64,000 bases of DNA from Fontibacillus phaseoli. Lineage in GTDB: Bacteria > Bacillota > Bacilli > Paenibacillales > Paenibacillaceae. Every line of letters starts with the position of its first letter. Position 1 is the first letter of the stretch. A model generated the notes under the pieces. It ran no database searches and was not told the origin of the DNA. It was given only the letters and a program-made list of their open reading frames with translations. Shown one piece after another: positions 50,906 through 59,285 of this stretch. Both the position numbers and the translations under genes were made by a program. The DNA lies in contig NZ_QPJW01000006.1 in the NCBI RefSeq assembly GCF_003337355.1, positions 124,001 through 188,000 of the forward strand, in the 5' to 3' direction.

Positions 50906-53900
50906 TTGAATGAAAAAAAAGAGATTTTATTCCATGCGGAAAAGCTGCTGAACAAAAGAGATCAATTTATGATCACGAAGCTTTCTTCCATAGATTTTTC
51001 GGGTTTTACGACAATGGAACAACGGTTCATTCATGAAATGGAGGGACAACCGTTCGGGAGCATTGCTCCGGGTCAACGGTGGGGAGAAAAATGGGGATAC
51101 GGCTGGTTCCGTGGGGCCGTCGTCGTTCCCGAAGCGGCCGAAGGCAAACGGCTTGTGGCCATGCTTGATTTCGGTTCCGAGGCGACCGTATACATTAACG
51201 GCATCGTGAGCGGGGCGAAAGACCTTAACCATCATTACTTAACTTTAACCCGTTCGGCGAAAGCCGGCGAGCCATTTGAAATCGTCGCGGAAGCGTACGC
51301 CGGGCATTCGGATTCCAGGCCGACGTTCGGAGAGTCGCAGCTCTGCGTTTTTGAAGAGGAAGTCTATCAGTTTTTCATCGATTTGGAGTGCTTGTACGAT
51401 CTTCGCAATCATCTGGAAGCCAAATCCCTCCGCGTTGCGGAGATTGATCGTTGCCTGACTCAAGTGTTCGCGACCATCGACCTGACCCTGCGTCAGGAAT
51501 CGCTCTGTGAGAACGCCAAGCAGTGCCGGAAGATCATGGAGCCGCTTCTCTCCTGCGTGAACGGTTCGACGGCGCCGACCCTGTACCTGATGGGACAGTC
51601 CCATCTGGATGTCGCCTGGCTGTGGCCGATCGCGGAGACGAAGCGGAAGATTGCGCGGACCCTGTCCAATCAGCTGGCGCTCATGGACGAATACCCGGAA
51701 TACACTTACACCCAGAGCCAGCCGTATTTGTTCCAATTGGTCAAGACGCTGTATCCGGAGCTGTATGTGCGAATCAAACAGGCGGTAAAGGAAGGGAGAA
51801 TCGTTCCCGAAGGCTCCATGTGGGTCGAGCCCGATACGAATCTGCCCGGCGGCGAGAGCCTGATCCGCCAGGCGTTGCACGGCAAGCGGTTCTTCAAGGA
51901 CGAATTCGGCGTGGACAACGAGATGCTGTGGCTGCCTGACGTATTCGGATATACCGGAAACCTGCCGCAAATTATGAAGGGTTGCGGGATCCGTTATTTC
52001 GCGTCTACCAAATTGTTCGGTACTTACGACAATGTAGCGGACCCGTTTCCGCATAATACGTTCCTGTGGGAAGGGATCGACGGCTCGCAAGTGTTGACGC
52101 ATCTGATGAACTACGGCGATTACTACCCGATTCGGATCAATCCGTCGTTCTTAATCGATCAGTGGAACGATCGCGTTCAGCTTGAAGGCATTTCTACGCG
52201 GCTTACCCAATTCGGACACGGCGACGGAGGCGGCGGCTCCAATCGGGATGATCTCGAATTTATGCGCCGGCTCGGTAACTTGGAGGGTGTTCCCAAGACG
52301 AAGCATGGCTCGCCGATTGAATTTTTCGAGGATCAGATTGAAAAAGGCATTCCTGACGCCAAATATGTAGGAGAGCTTTATTATCCTGCTCACCGCGGGA
52401 CTTACACGACGCAAGCGATCATCAAAAAGCTGAACCGGAAGGCGGAAATCGGTTTCCGCGAGGCGGAGCTATGGGGGGCGGCGGCGGAGCTGCTGAATAA
52501 CCGGGATTACCCTTACGAGGATCTGGACCGGCTATGGAAGACTCTGCTGCTGCACCAGTTCCACGATATTCTGCCTGGCTCCTCCATCCATCGCGTCCAT
52601 GAAGAGGCGCAGATCGAGCTGAAGGCGTTGAACGAGAACGTGTACGGCTTGGCTTCGGATACAAGGGACGCGCTCACGGACGGCGATGCTTCCCGGTTTA
52701 CCGTTTTTAACTCGCTGTCCTGGCCGAGAAAGGAACTGGTCGCGCTGCCTGCCGGCGTTCATGGCCTTGCGGACGGGAACGGAGCGGTTCTGCCGGTGCA
52801 ATTGCACGAAGGCGTTACCTATGCCGAGGTGGAGGCCCCTTCGATGGGCTGGTCGACATACAAGGCCGGAGCGGAAGCGGCGGCGGATGCTCCTGCAACG
52901 TCTGCGGTCCTTGCCACGGCATCGCGACTGGAGAATGAATGGATTGCGCTCGAAATGAACGAGCGGGGCGAGATAACGACTATTATTGACAAGGAGACCG
53001 GCGCGGAATGGGCGGCGGACACCTGCAACGTCATGCGGATGTACCGGGATCAAAATTCGGATTTCGATGCTTGGGAGATCGATCGGCGCTACCGCTTGGC
53101 ACCCGTCGAGCTGACTTCAAGCGCCAAGGTATCCGTTACCGCGAACGGCCCGCTCTTCGCGAATATCCGGGTTGAGCGCGAACTGAACCAATCGACCCTG
53201 ATCCAGGATATCCGGCTCTGTGCCGGCAGCCGCCGGGTGGAATTCCATACGACGGTTCACTGGCGCGAGAAGAACAAACTGCTAAAGGTCGATTTCCCGG
53301 TTCGCGTTCACACGAACGAGTCGTTGCAGGAAATCCAGTTCGGTTACGTCAAGCGGCCGAATCATGACTCGCGTCCGCATGATGCGGATCGTTACGAAGT
53401 GGTTCAACACAAGTGGTCTGCGCTTGCGGAGACGAACCGCGGCTTCGCGCTGCTGAACGACTGCAAATACGGGATTTCCGTCAACGACAACACGATGAGT
53501 TTGACGCTGCTTCGGGCTCCGACGTATCCGGACGAGACGTCCGATCAAGGGGTGCACCAATTTACTTACGGATTTACGTTCTGGAACGGCGCGTTCCTGG
53601 ACAGTCCCGTCGTACGGGAAGCCTACGAGCTGAACTATCCCGTCAGCCTCGCGTCCGGAGGAAGCGGTGAGGCGCAATCGTTGCTCTCCATCGATCAAGC
53701 CCATGTGATCGCGGAGACGGTCAAGCTTGCCGAAGACGGATCGGGCGATTGGATCGTGCGTCTGTACGAGAGCAAGGGGGCTTCCGTAATGTGCGGGCTT
53801 CACTTCGGGCTGTCCATCGCGGCGGTTTATGAGACAAATATGCTGGAGGAGAAGTTGGCGGATTTGCCGCACGAGGGAGAAAATATACGGCTTCAGTTCC

Positions 53901-53956
53901 GTCCGTTCGAGGTGAAGACGATCCGGCTCCGGCTGAATGGGGGGAGTAGGGGATGA
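50906..53956 (+). CDS. GH38 alpha-mannosidase
   Basis: A 1016-residue cytosolic retaining alpha-mannosidase. The zinc-binding and active-site motif GQSHLDVAWLWP places H233 and D235; the catalytic nucleophile is D345 in WLPDVFGYTGNLPQI, and GHGDGGGGSN follows. The middle helical domain includes HQFHDILPGSSI, and the C-terminal beta-domains begin near residue 590. No signal peptide is present, so imported oligomannosides are cleaved inside. The start is TTG at 50906 behind GGATGTGAG. Its stop overlaps the next gene by ATGA. It is the key enzyme that points to alpha-mannoside (for example N-glycan or mannan fragments) as the substrate of this locus. Confidence 0.95.
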   Translation: MNEKKEILFHAEKLLNKRDQFMITKLSSIDFSGFTTMEQRFIHEMEGQPFGSIAPGQRWGEKWGYGWFRGAVVVPEAAEGKRLVAMLDFGSEATVYINGIVSGAKDLNHHYLTLTRSAKAGEPFEIVAEAYAGHSDSRPTFGESQLCVFEEEVYQFFIDLECLYDLRNHLEAKSLRVAEIDRCLTQVFATIDLTLRQESLCENAKQCRKIMEPLLSCVNGSTAPTLYLMGQSHLDVAWLWPIAETKRKIARTLSNQLALMDEYPEYTYTQSQPYLFQLVKTLYPELYVRIKQAVKEGRIVPEGSMWVEPDTNLPGGESLIRQALHGKRFFKDEFGVDNEMLWLPDVFGYTGNLPQIMKGCGIRYFASTKLFGTYDNVADPFPHNTFLWEGIDGSQVLTHLMNYGDYYPIRINPSFLIDQWNDRVQLEGISTRLTQFGHGDGGGGSNRDDLEFMRRLGNLEGVPKTKHGSPIEFFEDQIEKGIPDAKYVGELYYPAHRGTYTTQAIIKKLNRKAEIGFREAELWGAAAELLNNRDYPYEDLDRLWKTLLLHQFHDILPGSSIHRVHEEAQIELKALNENVYGLASDTRDALTDGDASRFTVFNSLSWPRKELVALPAGVHGLADGNGAVLPVQLHEGVTYAEVEAPSMGWSTYKAGAEAAADAPATSAVLATASRLENEWIALEMNERGEITTIIDKETGAEWAADTCNVMRMYRDQNSDFDAWEIDRRYRLAPVELTSSAKVSVTANGPLFANIRVERELNQSTLIQDIRLCAGSRRVEFHTTVHWREKNKLLKVDFPVRVHTNESLQEIQFGYVKRPNHDSRPHDADRYEVVQHKWSALAETNRGFALLNDCKYGISVNDNTMSLTLLRAPTYPDETSDQGVHQFTYGFTFWNGAFLDSPVVREAYELNYPVSLASGGSGEAQSLLSIDQAHVIAETVKLAEDGSGDWIVRLYESKGASVMCGLHFGLSIAAVYETNMLEEKLADLPHEGENIRLQFRPFEVKTIRLRLNGGSRG

Positions 53957-54621
53957 GGCTGGAAGAAGGACAACGCCTGGTCCTGATCGGCGACTCGATC
54001 ACGGACTGCGAACGTAAATATCCGTACGGGGAAGGGCTGTTCCAAGGCGTCGGCAAAGGGTATGCCGCACTCGTGGACGCCATGCTGCAGGTTGCATATC
54101 CTGAGCTCTCCATCCGCGTGACGAATATGGGCATCGGCGGCAATACGGTTTCGGATTTGCAGGACAGATGGCAGACGGACGTGTTGGATCTGAAGCCGGA
54201 TTGGCTGACGGTCATGATCGGCATTAACGATGTATGGCGGGAGTTCGACCAACCCGCGATCCCGGAGTCGCATGTGGGTCTTGAAGAATACGAGCGGACC
54301 CTGGAAGAGCTGGTGCGTTCGGCGCAGCCCGGCCTGCAAGGGCTCGTGATCCTGACGCCGTTCTATCTGGAGCCGAATGCCGAAGACCGTATGCGCAGCC
54401 GGATGGACGAGTTCGGACTTGCGGCCAAGCGGGTTGCGGAGCGGGTGGGCGCCCTGTTCGTGGATACACAGGCGGCTTTCGCCGGCCAATTCGACTACGT
54501 GCATCCTACTGCGCTGGCCTCCGACCGGGTGCATCCGAACTTGAGCGGTCATCTGTTGATTGCGCGCGCGCTGCTGGCGGCGATCGGCTTCGACTGGTCG
54601 CGCATGCAGACCGGTTCCTGA
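53953..54621 (+). CDS. SGNH/GDSL hydrolase (putative carbohydrate esterase)
   Basis: A 222-residue hydrolase with all four SGNH blocks: IGDSITD (catalytic Ser), GIGGNT (oxyanion Gly), GINDVW (oxyanion Asn) and SDRVHPN (Asp and His). No signal peptide is present. It overlaps the alpha-mannosidase gene by 4 bases. Enzymes of this type next to glycosidases often remove acetyl groups from oligosaccharides, so a deacetylase acting on imported mannosides is plausible (inference). Confidence 0.9.
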   Translation: MRLEEGQRLVLIGDSITDCERKYPYGEGLFQGVGKGYAALVDAMLQVAYPELSIRVTNMGIGGNTVSDLQDRWQTDVLDLKPDWLTVMIGINDVWREFDQPAIPESHVGLEEYERTLEELVRSAQPGLQGLVILTPFYLEPNAEDRMRSRMDEFGLAAKRVAERVGALFVDTQAAFAGQFDYVHPTALASDRVHPNLSGHLLIARALLAAIGFDWSRMQTGS

Positions 54622-54764
54622 TGCTTAATTGGAGAAGCATGGCGCGATATTTCTAGGCAGGGAGGTGGTTTGCGGGGGAGAGTACATCGGCGGTTTGAGT
54701 GGAGGACGTTCGAAGGCGTAACGATTTCATTTTATCAAAACGACAAAGGTCGGGAGGTAAGTAA

Positions 54765-56387
54765 ATGAAAATGAAACAGTGGAAAAGTGCGGGAATATGG
54801 GCTTGCATTCTGCTGATGGCCATGACGGCGCCGGGCGCCGCGATGGCAGAGCAGGCAGCGGGAAGCAGTGACGAGCAGAATGTGAGCGGCGCAAAGAAAC
54901 CGGTCCGGAAGCCATTCGCGATCAAGATCGTGGATGCCGAGACGGGCCGGGGCATTCCTCTTGTTGAACTGAAGACGACGAACAACGTTCTGTATTACAC
55001 GGATAGTGCCGGTGTCGTGGCTTTCGACGAGCCCGGCTTGATGGATCAGTCGGTCTTCTTCCATTTGTCGAGTCACGGTTACGACTTCCCTGCCGACATG
55101 TTCGGCAATCGCGGGCAGGCCGTACAGACCACACCTGGGGGGACGATTACGATCGAGATGAACCGGGTCAACATCGCCGAACGGCTGTATCGGGTTACGG
55201 GACAGGGCATCTACCGCGACAGCGTGCTGCTTGGTTTGAATACGCCGATTCAGCAGCCGCTGATCAACGGTCTGGTCATGGGGCAGGATTCCGTGCAGAC
55301 GATCGAGTACAACAATAAGTTGTACTGGTTCTGGGGCGATACCGACAGACCGGCTTATCCGCTGGGGAACTTCCGCGTGACGGGAGCGACTTCCAAACTG
55401 CCGCAAAACGGTGGATTGGATCCGGACGTCGGCGTAAATCTGAAGTATTTTACGAAGGACGACGGTTTCGTCAAAAGCTTGGTGCCGCAGTTGCCCGACG
55501 GCGCCGGAATTGCCTGGGTGTTCGGTTTGATGACCGCCGAGGATAACGCCGGACAGGAGCGTCTGCTCGCCGGCTACAGCACGCACAATCCCGAACTCAC
55601 CGCCTTCGGCATTCTTGCCTTTAACGACAATACGAAGGAATTCGAGCAGGTCGTCGAGTTCCCTTCCAAAGACGATTGGCGCCATCCGGGCGGCCAGGCG
55701 ACGTATTATGAGGAGAACGGGTCGGGCTACTGGCTCTTTACCGAACACAAGATGCCGAATTTGCGCGTTGCCGCCAGCTATGACGCCATCATCGACTACA
55801 CCCAATATGAATCGTTTACGTGCTTAACGCCGGGAACGGCATACAACGGGGCTCAAACGTCGCTGGAACGCGATGCGGACGGCAAGCTCGTCTGGGGCTG
55901 GAAAAAGAACACGCCGCCGCTTACCCAGAATCAAGAGAAGGAACTCCTTAATTTAGGTTTGATCCAAGCGGGCGACCCGCATTATAATCAATTGAAAGAT
56001 GCCGATACCGGCGAAGCGGTGGAAATCGCCTTCAGCTCCGTCGAATGGAACGATTACCGGCAGCGTTACGTAATGATTGGGCAGCAGATGCAGGGTAAGA
56101 CATCGGTACTCGGGGAAATCTGGTACGCGGAAGCTCCGGCCCCTCAAGGTCCTTGGACTACTGCCAAAAAGATCGTAACGCATAACGATTATACTTTTTA
56201 TAACGTGGCCCAGCACAAGAACTTCAGTAAAGATGGCGGCCGGGTGATTTACTTCGAGGGGACTTTTACGAATACGTTCACGAGTCATGTCCCGACGCCG
56301 CGGTATAACTACAATCAAGTCATGTATAAACTCGATTTGGCGAATCCGGAGCTGGGGCTTGAGCCGGTCCAAGGAACCTCCAATTAA
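54765..56387 (+). CDS. Secreted protein with Ig-like and beta-propeller domains
   Basis: A 540-residue exported protein: signal peptide (about 1-28, cut after AMA), a transthyretin/carboxypeptidase-regulatory-like beta sandwich (about 48-125, IKIVDAETGRGIPLVELKTT), then a beta-propeller-like region (about 150-530) with repeated strands such as NKLYWFWGDTDRP and GYWLFTEHKMP. The WFWGD segment resembles DUF4185/GH43-like five-bladed propellers. No family is assigned with certainty. No membrane anchor or SLH domain is visible. It lies inside the mannoside operon, so a role in binding or trimming extracellular mannosides is plausible. Confidence 0.72.
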   Translation: MKMKQWKSAGIWACILLMAMTAPGAAMAEQAAGSSDEQNVSGAKKPVRKPFAIKIVDAETGRGIPLVELKTTNNVLYYTDSAGVVAFDEPGLMDQSVFFHLSSHGYDFPADMFGNRGQAVQTTPGGTITIEMNRVNIAERLYRVTGQGIYRDSVLLGLNTPIQQPLINGLVMGQDSVQTIEYNNKLYWFWGDTDRPAYPLGNFRVTGATSKLPQNGGLDPDVGVNLKYFTKDDGFVKSLVPQLPDGAGIAWVFGLMTAEDNAGQERLLAGYSTHNPELTAFGILAFNDNTKEFEQVVEFPSKDDWRHPGGQATYYEENGSGYWLFTEHKMPNLRVAASYDAIIDYTQYESFTCLTPGTAYNGAQTSLERDADGKLVWGWKKNTPPLTQNQEKELLNLGLIQAGDPHYNQLKDADTGEAVEIAFSSVEWNDYRQRYVMIGQQMQGKTSVLGEIWYAEAPAPQGPWTTAKKIVTHNDYTFYNVAQHKNFSKDGGRVIYFEGTFTNTFTSHVPTPRYNYNQVMYKLDLANPELGLEPVQGTSN

Positions 56388-56445
56388 TAGATCACGCCGA
56401 TCGAATTCTGACTGACACTTCTGTTTATTGAGGGAGGATCATGAA

Positions 56446-57288
56446 ATGCTGAGAGGATTGACGCTTAACGGCCTAGGCGCGGTGGAAAATGAAGAGCGGT
56501 TTATCGAACTGGCAGGCGCGGGCGGCTTTCGGGCGGTTGACGTGGATGCCAGGGGATTGATCGAACGTCTGGGAACGGATGGGGCCCTTAATAAACTACA
56601 ACAGCACGGAGTCGTCATCGGTGCGATAGGCTTGTCTGTGGAATGGAGGGCTGGCGAGGACGAGTTTCGGGCAGGGCTGACCGGCTTGACTGAAGCGGCT
56701 GCTGCCGCACAGTCGTTGGGCTGCACGCGCTGCTGCACCTACATCTTGCCGTCGACCGACGCAAAACCTGCTCACTTTTTAGCGCTCGCCACCCGGCGTC
56801 TGCGAGTCTGCGCCCAAATCCTCGGTGCCTTTGGCATCAGGATGGGTCTGGAATTTGTCGGACCGCATCATCTGCGGACAGCTTGGAAATACCCTTTCAT
56901 CTGGACGATGGAAGAGACGCTGGACTGGATAGACGCGATCGGGGAGCCGAATGTCGGTTTGCTGCTGGATGCGTATCACTGGCATACGAACGGTTTGGCT
57001 TCAGACGACATCAAGCGGCTACAGGCGCAGCAAATCGTTCATGTGCATATCAACGACGCGCCGAACTTGCCTCTCGAGGCTGTACGGGACAACGATCGTC
57101 TGTACCCTGGAGAAGGAGTCATCGATTTGGAAGGCTTTTTAAGAGGGCTGCAGCATATAGGCTATGACGGGATCGTGTCGCAGGAGGTTCTGACGCCGGA
57201 CATGCCGAAAGATAAGCCGGAGCAACTGATTCGCCGTTCCAAGGCGGGGTTCGATCGCGTATTCGCCGCTGCCGGAATAAGTAAGTAA
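56446..57288 (+). CDS. Sugar phosphate isomerase/epimerase (TIM barrel)
   Basis: A 280-residue AP-endonuclease-2-type TIM barrel related to xylose isomerase-like sugar epimerases. Metal-ligand segments are GLEFVGPHHLR, VGLLLDAYHWHTNG, IVHVHINDAPN and IVSQEV. I place the start at ATG 56446, with GGGAGGA about 7 bases upstream; an in-frame TTG at 56428 precedes that site. It is the last gene of the mannoside operon and is followed by a strong terminator. It probably isomerises a sugar released by the GH38 enzyme. Confidence 0.88.
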   Translation: MLRGLTLNGLGAVENEERFIELAGAGGFRAVDVDARGLIERLGTDGALNKLQQHGVVIGAIGLSVEWRAGEDEFRAGLTGLTEAAAAAQSLGCTRCCTYILPSTDAKPAHFLALATRRLRVCAQILGAFGIRMGLEFVGPHHLRTAWKYPFIWTMEETLDWIDAIGEPNVGLLLDAYHWHTNGLASDDIKRLQAQQIVHVHINDAPNLPLEAVRDNDRLYPGEGVIDLEGFLRGLQHIGYDGIVSQEVLTPDMPKDKPEQLIRRSKAGFDRVFAAAGISK

Positions 57289-57319
57289 AATCGAATGACG
57301 TCCGACCGTTTAGATAATG

Positions 57320-57368
57320 AAAAGGACCCTTCCGAAAAAGCCCTGGGCTTTTCCGGAAGGGTCCTTTT
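57320..57368 (+). terminator. Strong terminator of the mannoside operon
   Basis: AAAAGGACCCTTCCG and CGGAAGGGTCCTTTT form a long near-perfect stem that continues through AAAAGCCC and GGGCTTTT. Being flanked by A and T runs, it can act in both directions. Confidence 0.92.
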
Positions 57369-57541
57369 GCGGTTGCTGTTCGGTGAAAGTAAAGTCTTAG
57401 ACTGCCTCTGTTGTCGTTCAACTAACGGTTCCCGTTAGCTTAATGATTAATTTTTATACCAAGTGGGCTCATTTTTTTAGTGTAGCACGCCCAAGCTACC
57501 TTGGGGAGTGATTGTTGAGCATTTACCATTCATTGAGATGA

Positions 57542-58288
57542 TTACCGATTGATATTATACATAATTGCGCTGTAAAGAAAATCTGCCAAATCCTCATGGC
57601 CATATTGATTAAAGTAGCTTTTGAATCGTGCATCGAATTTGTAGGTATGAGCAATGCAAGCCAGTAACTCTTCATCGCATGTCATGAACTGCATTAGATT
57701 TTCTTTCCACTCTTCGATTAATTGCTGCACTTCATCGGAGGAAGGATCCTGATGGATACAAGATGCAATTTGTTTATATATTTCTTCCATATCGGAAAAA
57801 CGTTTCTCTTTTTCATCTACTGATAAATTTTCCATCGTTTCATTATACACTTTGTACGCCTCTGTTTCGCAATAAATGAATCTTGCCTCATTGGCATACT
57901 GTTCTTTCAATGGCAAAACGGTAGAACTCTTAAAAATATGCAAATTACTAATATCATTCCCCGAAACGTATTCATCGAGAGCAGTCATAATGTTTTCCAG
58001 TCTTTGTTTTCTCAATAATAAAGTTTGTCCCTGCTTCTTTAATATTTGTTTCTGTTCATGCCTGGTCAGCTTTAAAATGTCTGCAATTTCTTTCAAGGAA
58101 AAATCCAATTCCTTTAAGAAAAAAATGGTTTGAAGTTTTTCCAAACTGGTTCGATCATATAGGCGATACCCTTTTTCCGTCAGATGTGTCGGTTTAAATA
58201 AATCGATTCTATCGTAATAATGCAAGGTACGAGCTGTAATGCCTGTTATCTGAACAATATCTTTAACCGCTAATAATGGTTTCTTCAT
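57542..58288 (-). CDS. MerR-family regulator with TipAS-type domain
   Basis: A 248-residue regulator. The N-terminal MerR helix-turn-helix (about 7-75) has VKDIVQITGITARTLHYYDR and LSLKEIADILKL-like residues; a coiled-coil dimerisation helix follows, and the C-terminal domain (about 125-248) is TipAS-like (ASCIHQDPSSDEVQQLIEEW and YFNQYGHEDLADFL). TipA-type regulators bind thiopeptides or other drugs and activate their own operon. It overlaps the upstream protease gene by 26 bases or so, and both are served by the 19-bp-spacer promoter at 59224. Confidence 0.92.
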   Translation of the reverse strand: MKKPLLAVKDIVQITGITARTLHYYDRIDLFKPTHLTEKGYRLYDRTSLEKLQTIFFLKELDFSLKEIADILKLTRHEQKQILKKQGQTLLLRKQRLENIMTALDEYVSGNDISNLHIFKSSTVLPLKEQYANEARFIYCETEAYKVYNETMENLSVDEKEKRFSDMEEIYKQIASCIHQDPSSDEVQQLIEEWKENLMQFMTCDEELLACIAHTYKFDARFKSYFNQYGHEDLADFLYSAIMYNINR

Positions 58289-59189
58289 CCCAAAATCCTT
58301 TTACTTCGTCTAGTATTTGAGCAGCAGGCGTTATTGTTGCCTCAAAGATCGTTCTTCCTGTTTTCCTTAAGTAATACTGGATTAAATAATATCCGCAAGC
58401 GTAGCCGGCGCTGTAAGGCATATTGACCGGTTTAAAGTTCTGAAGTTCTGCGATCTCGTCACCGTAAAGATACGGAGCAAATTGATCAAACCCCGTTAAT
58501 TGCAATTGCTCTCGGAGCACGGGCTTAATGCGCCTGTTAAGTGTTTCTGCATTTGTTTTCGTTACCCAAGGGCCGAGCAATTCTTCTCCAAACATGAACG
58601 TAGCAAAGTTTTCGGCTAATCCTTCACTTACAATGAGCTCGCCCAAATTAACGGTGTGATCCCACTGAATAAATTGATATCGCACATTATGGTTGCATTC
58701 GTGCGCCAGCGCAGCCTTCATTCGAGGAATCGTGTACTCATTTGGCAAGAGTGTACCCCAGATAAACCCGGGAATGCCCCCAAAACCGCTATATCCTTCG
58801 TTTATGGTTAAAGCACGGTTTTCCGGATTCCCTAGTTGAATGGTAAACAAGTATTCAGATACGGGGAGACTTATTTCATGTTCTATAAATAGACGGAGGC
58901 TTTTCCTTACAGCGTGCTCACACTCTAACCAAAAAGAATCTGACGAAATCAACTCTACCTCAGGTGAAATTTGCCGGGTAATCTGATCAGGGGATCGATG
59001 CATCATACTATTAAACGTAATAACGTCAAAACCATTCGCTTCTTCAGCTCTAAAAGGGATTTGTTGAATTTGCCATTGTTTCATAAATGGAGCCATCATT
59101 TCGTTTCTGAATAATTCAAGCTTTTCCTCGGGTGAAGCTTGGGCAACCTTTTGATAAATATGATCTGAACGTAGTGATTGTATATTCAT
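58263..59189 (-). CDS. DUF2268 putative zinc-dependent protease
   Basis: A 308-residue protein with the metalloprotease motif HECNH (ALAHECNHNVRYQF, about residue 160) and a downstream VSEGLAENFATFMFG supplying the third ligand, as in DUF2268 proteins. No signal peptide is present. ATG 59189 follows AGGAG by 8 bases; a GTG nine bases earlier is less likely. It is the first gene of a two-gene operon with a MerR/TipA-type regulator, so its expression is probably induced by that regulator's ligand. Its substrate is unknown. Confidence 0.85.
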   Translation of the reverse strand: MNIQSLRSDHIYQKVAQASPEEKLELFRNEMMAPFMKQWQIQQIPFRAEEANGFDVITFNSMMHRSPDQITRQISPEVELISSDSFWLECEHAVRKSLRLFIEHEISLPVSEYLFTIQLGNPENRALTINEGYSGFGGIPGFIWGTLLPNEYTIPRMKAALAHECNHNVRYQFIQWDHTVNLGELIVSEGLAENFATFMFGEELLGPWVTKTNAETLNRRIKPVLREQLQLTGFDQFAPYLYGDEIAELQNFKPVNMPYSAGYACGYYLIQYYLRKTGRTIFEATITPAAQILDEVKGFWDEETIISG

Positions 59190-59223
59190 CTCTCTCACTC
59201 CTAGTTATGTCTTATTGGAGAGA

Positions 59224-59254
59224 ATTATGCACTATGACCTAACGTCATAGTCAA
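59224..59254 (-). promoter_or_regulatory. MerR-type promoter with 19-bp spacer and dyad
   Basis: On the minus strand TTGACT and CATAAT are separated by 19 bases instead of 17. The spacer is spanned by CTATGAC GTTAG GTCATAG (59232-59250), with perfect 7-base arms. This is the standard layout of promoters activated by MerR-family proteins through DNA untwisting. It serves the DUF2268-MerR operon. Confidence 0.85.
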
Positions 59255-59285
59255 GGACCTTGAATCAAAATTAATTTACATGTTC

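Noticed and set aside
54735..55805. 356-codon open frame on the minus strand
   Set aside because: It is antisense to the secreted beta-propeller gene and its signal peptide; no ribosome binding site or motif is seen.
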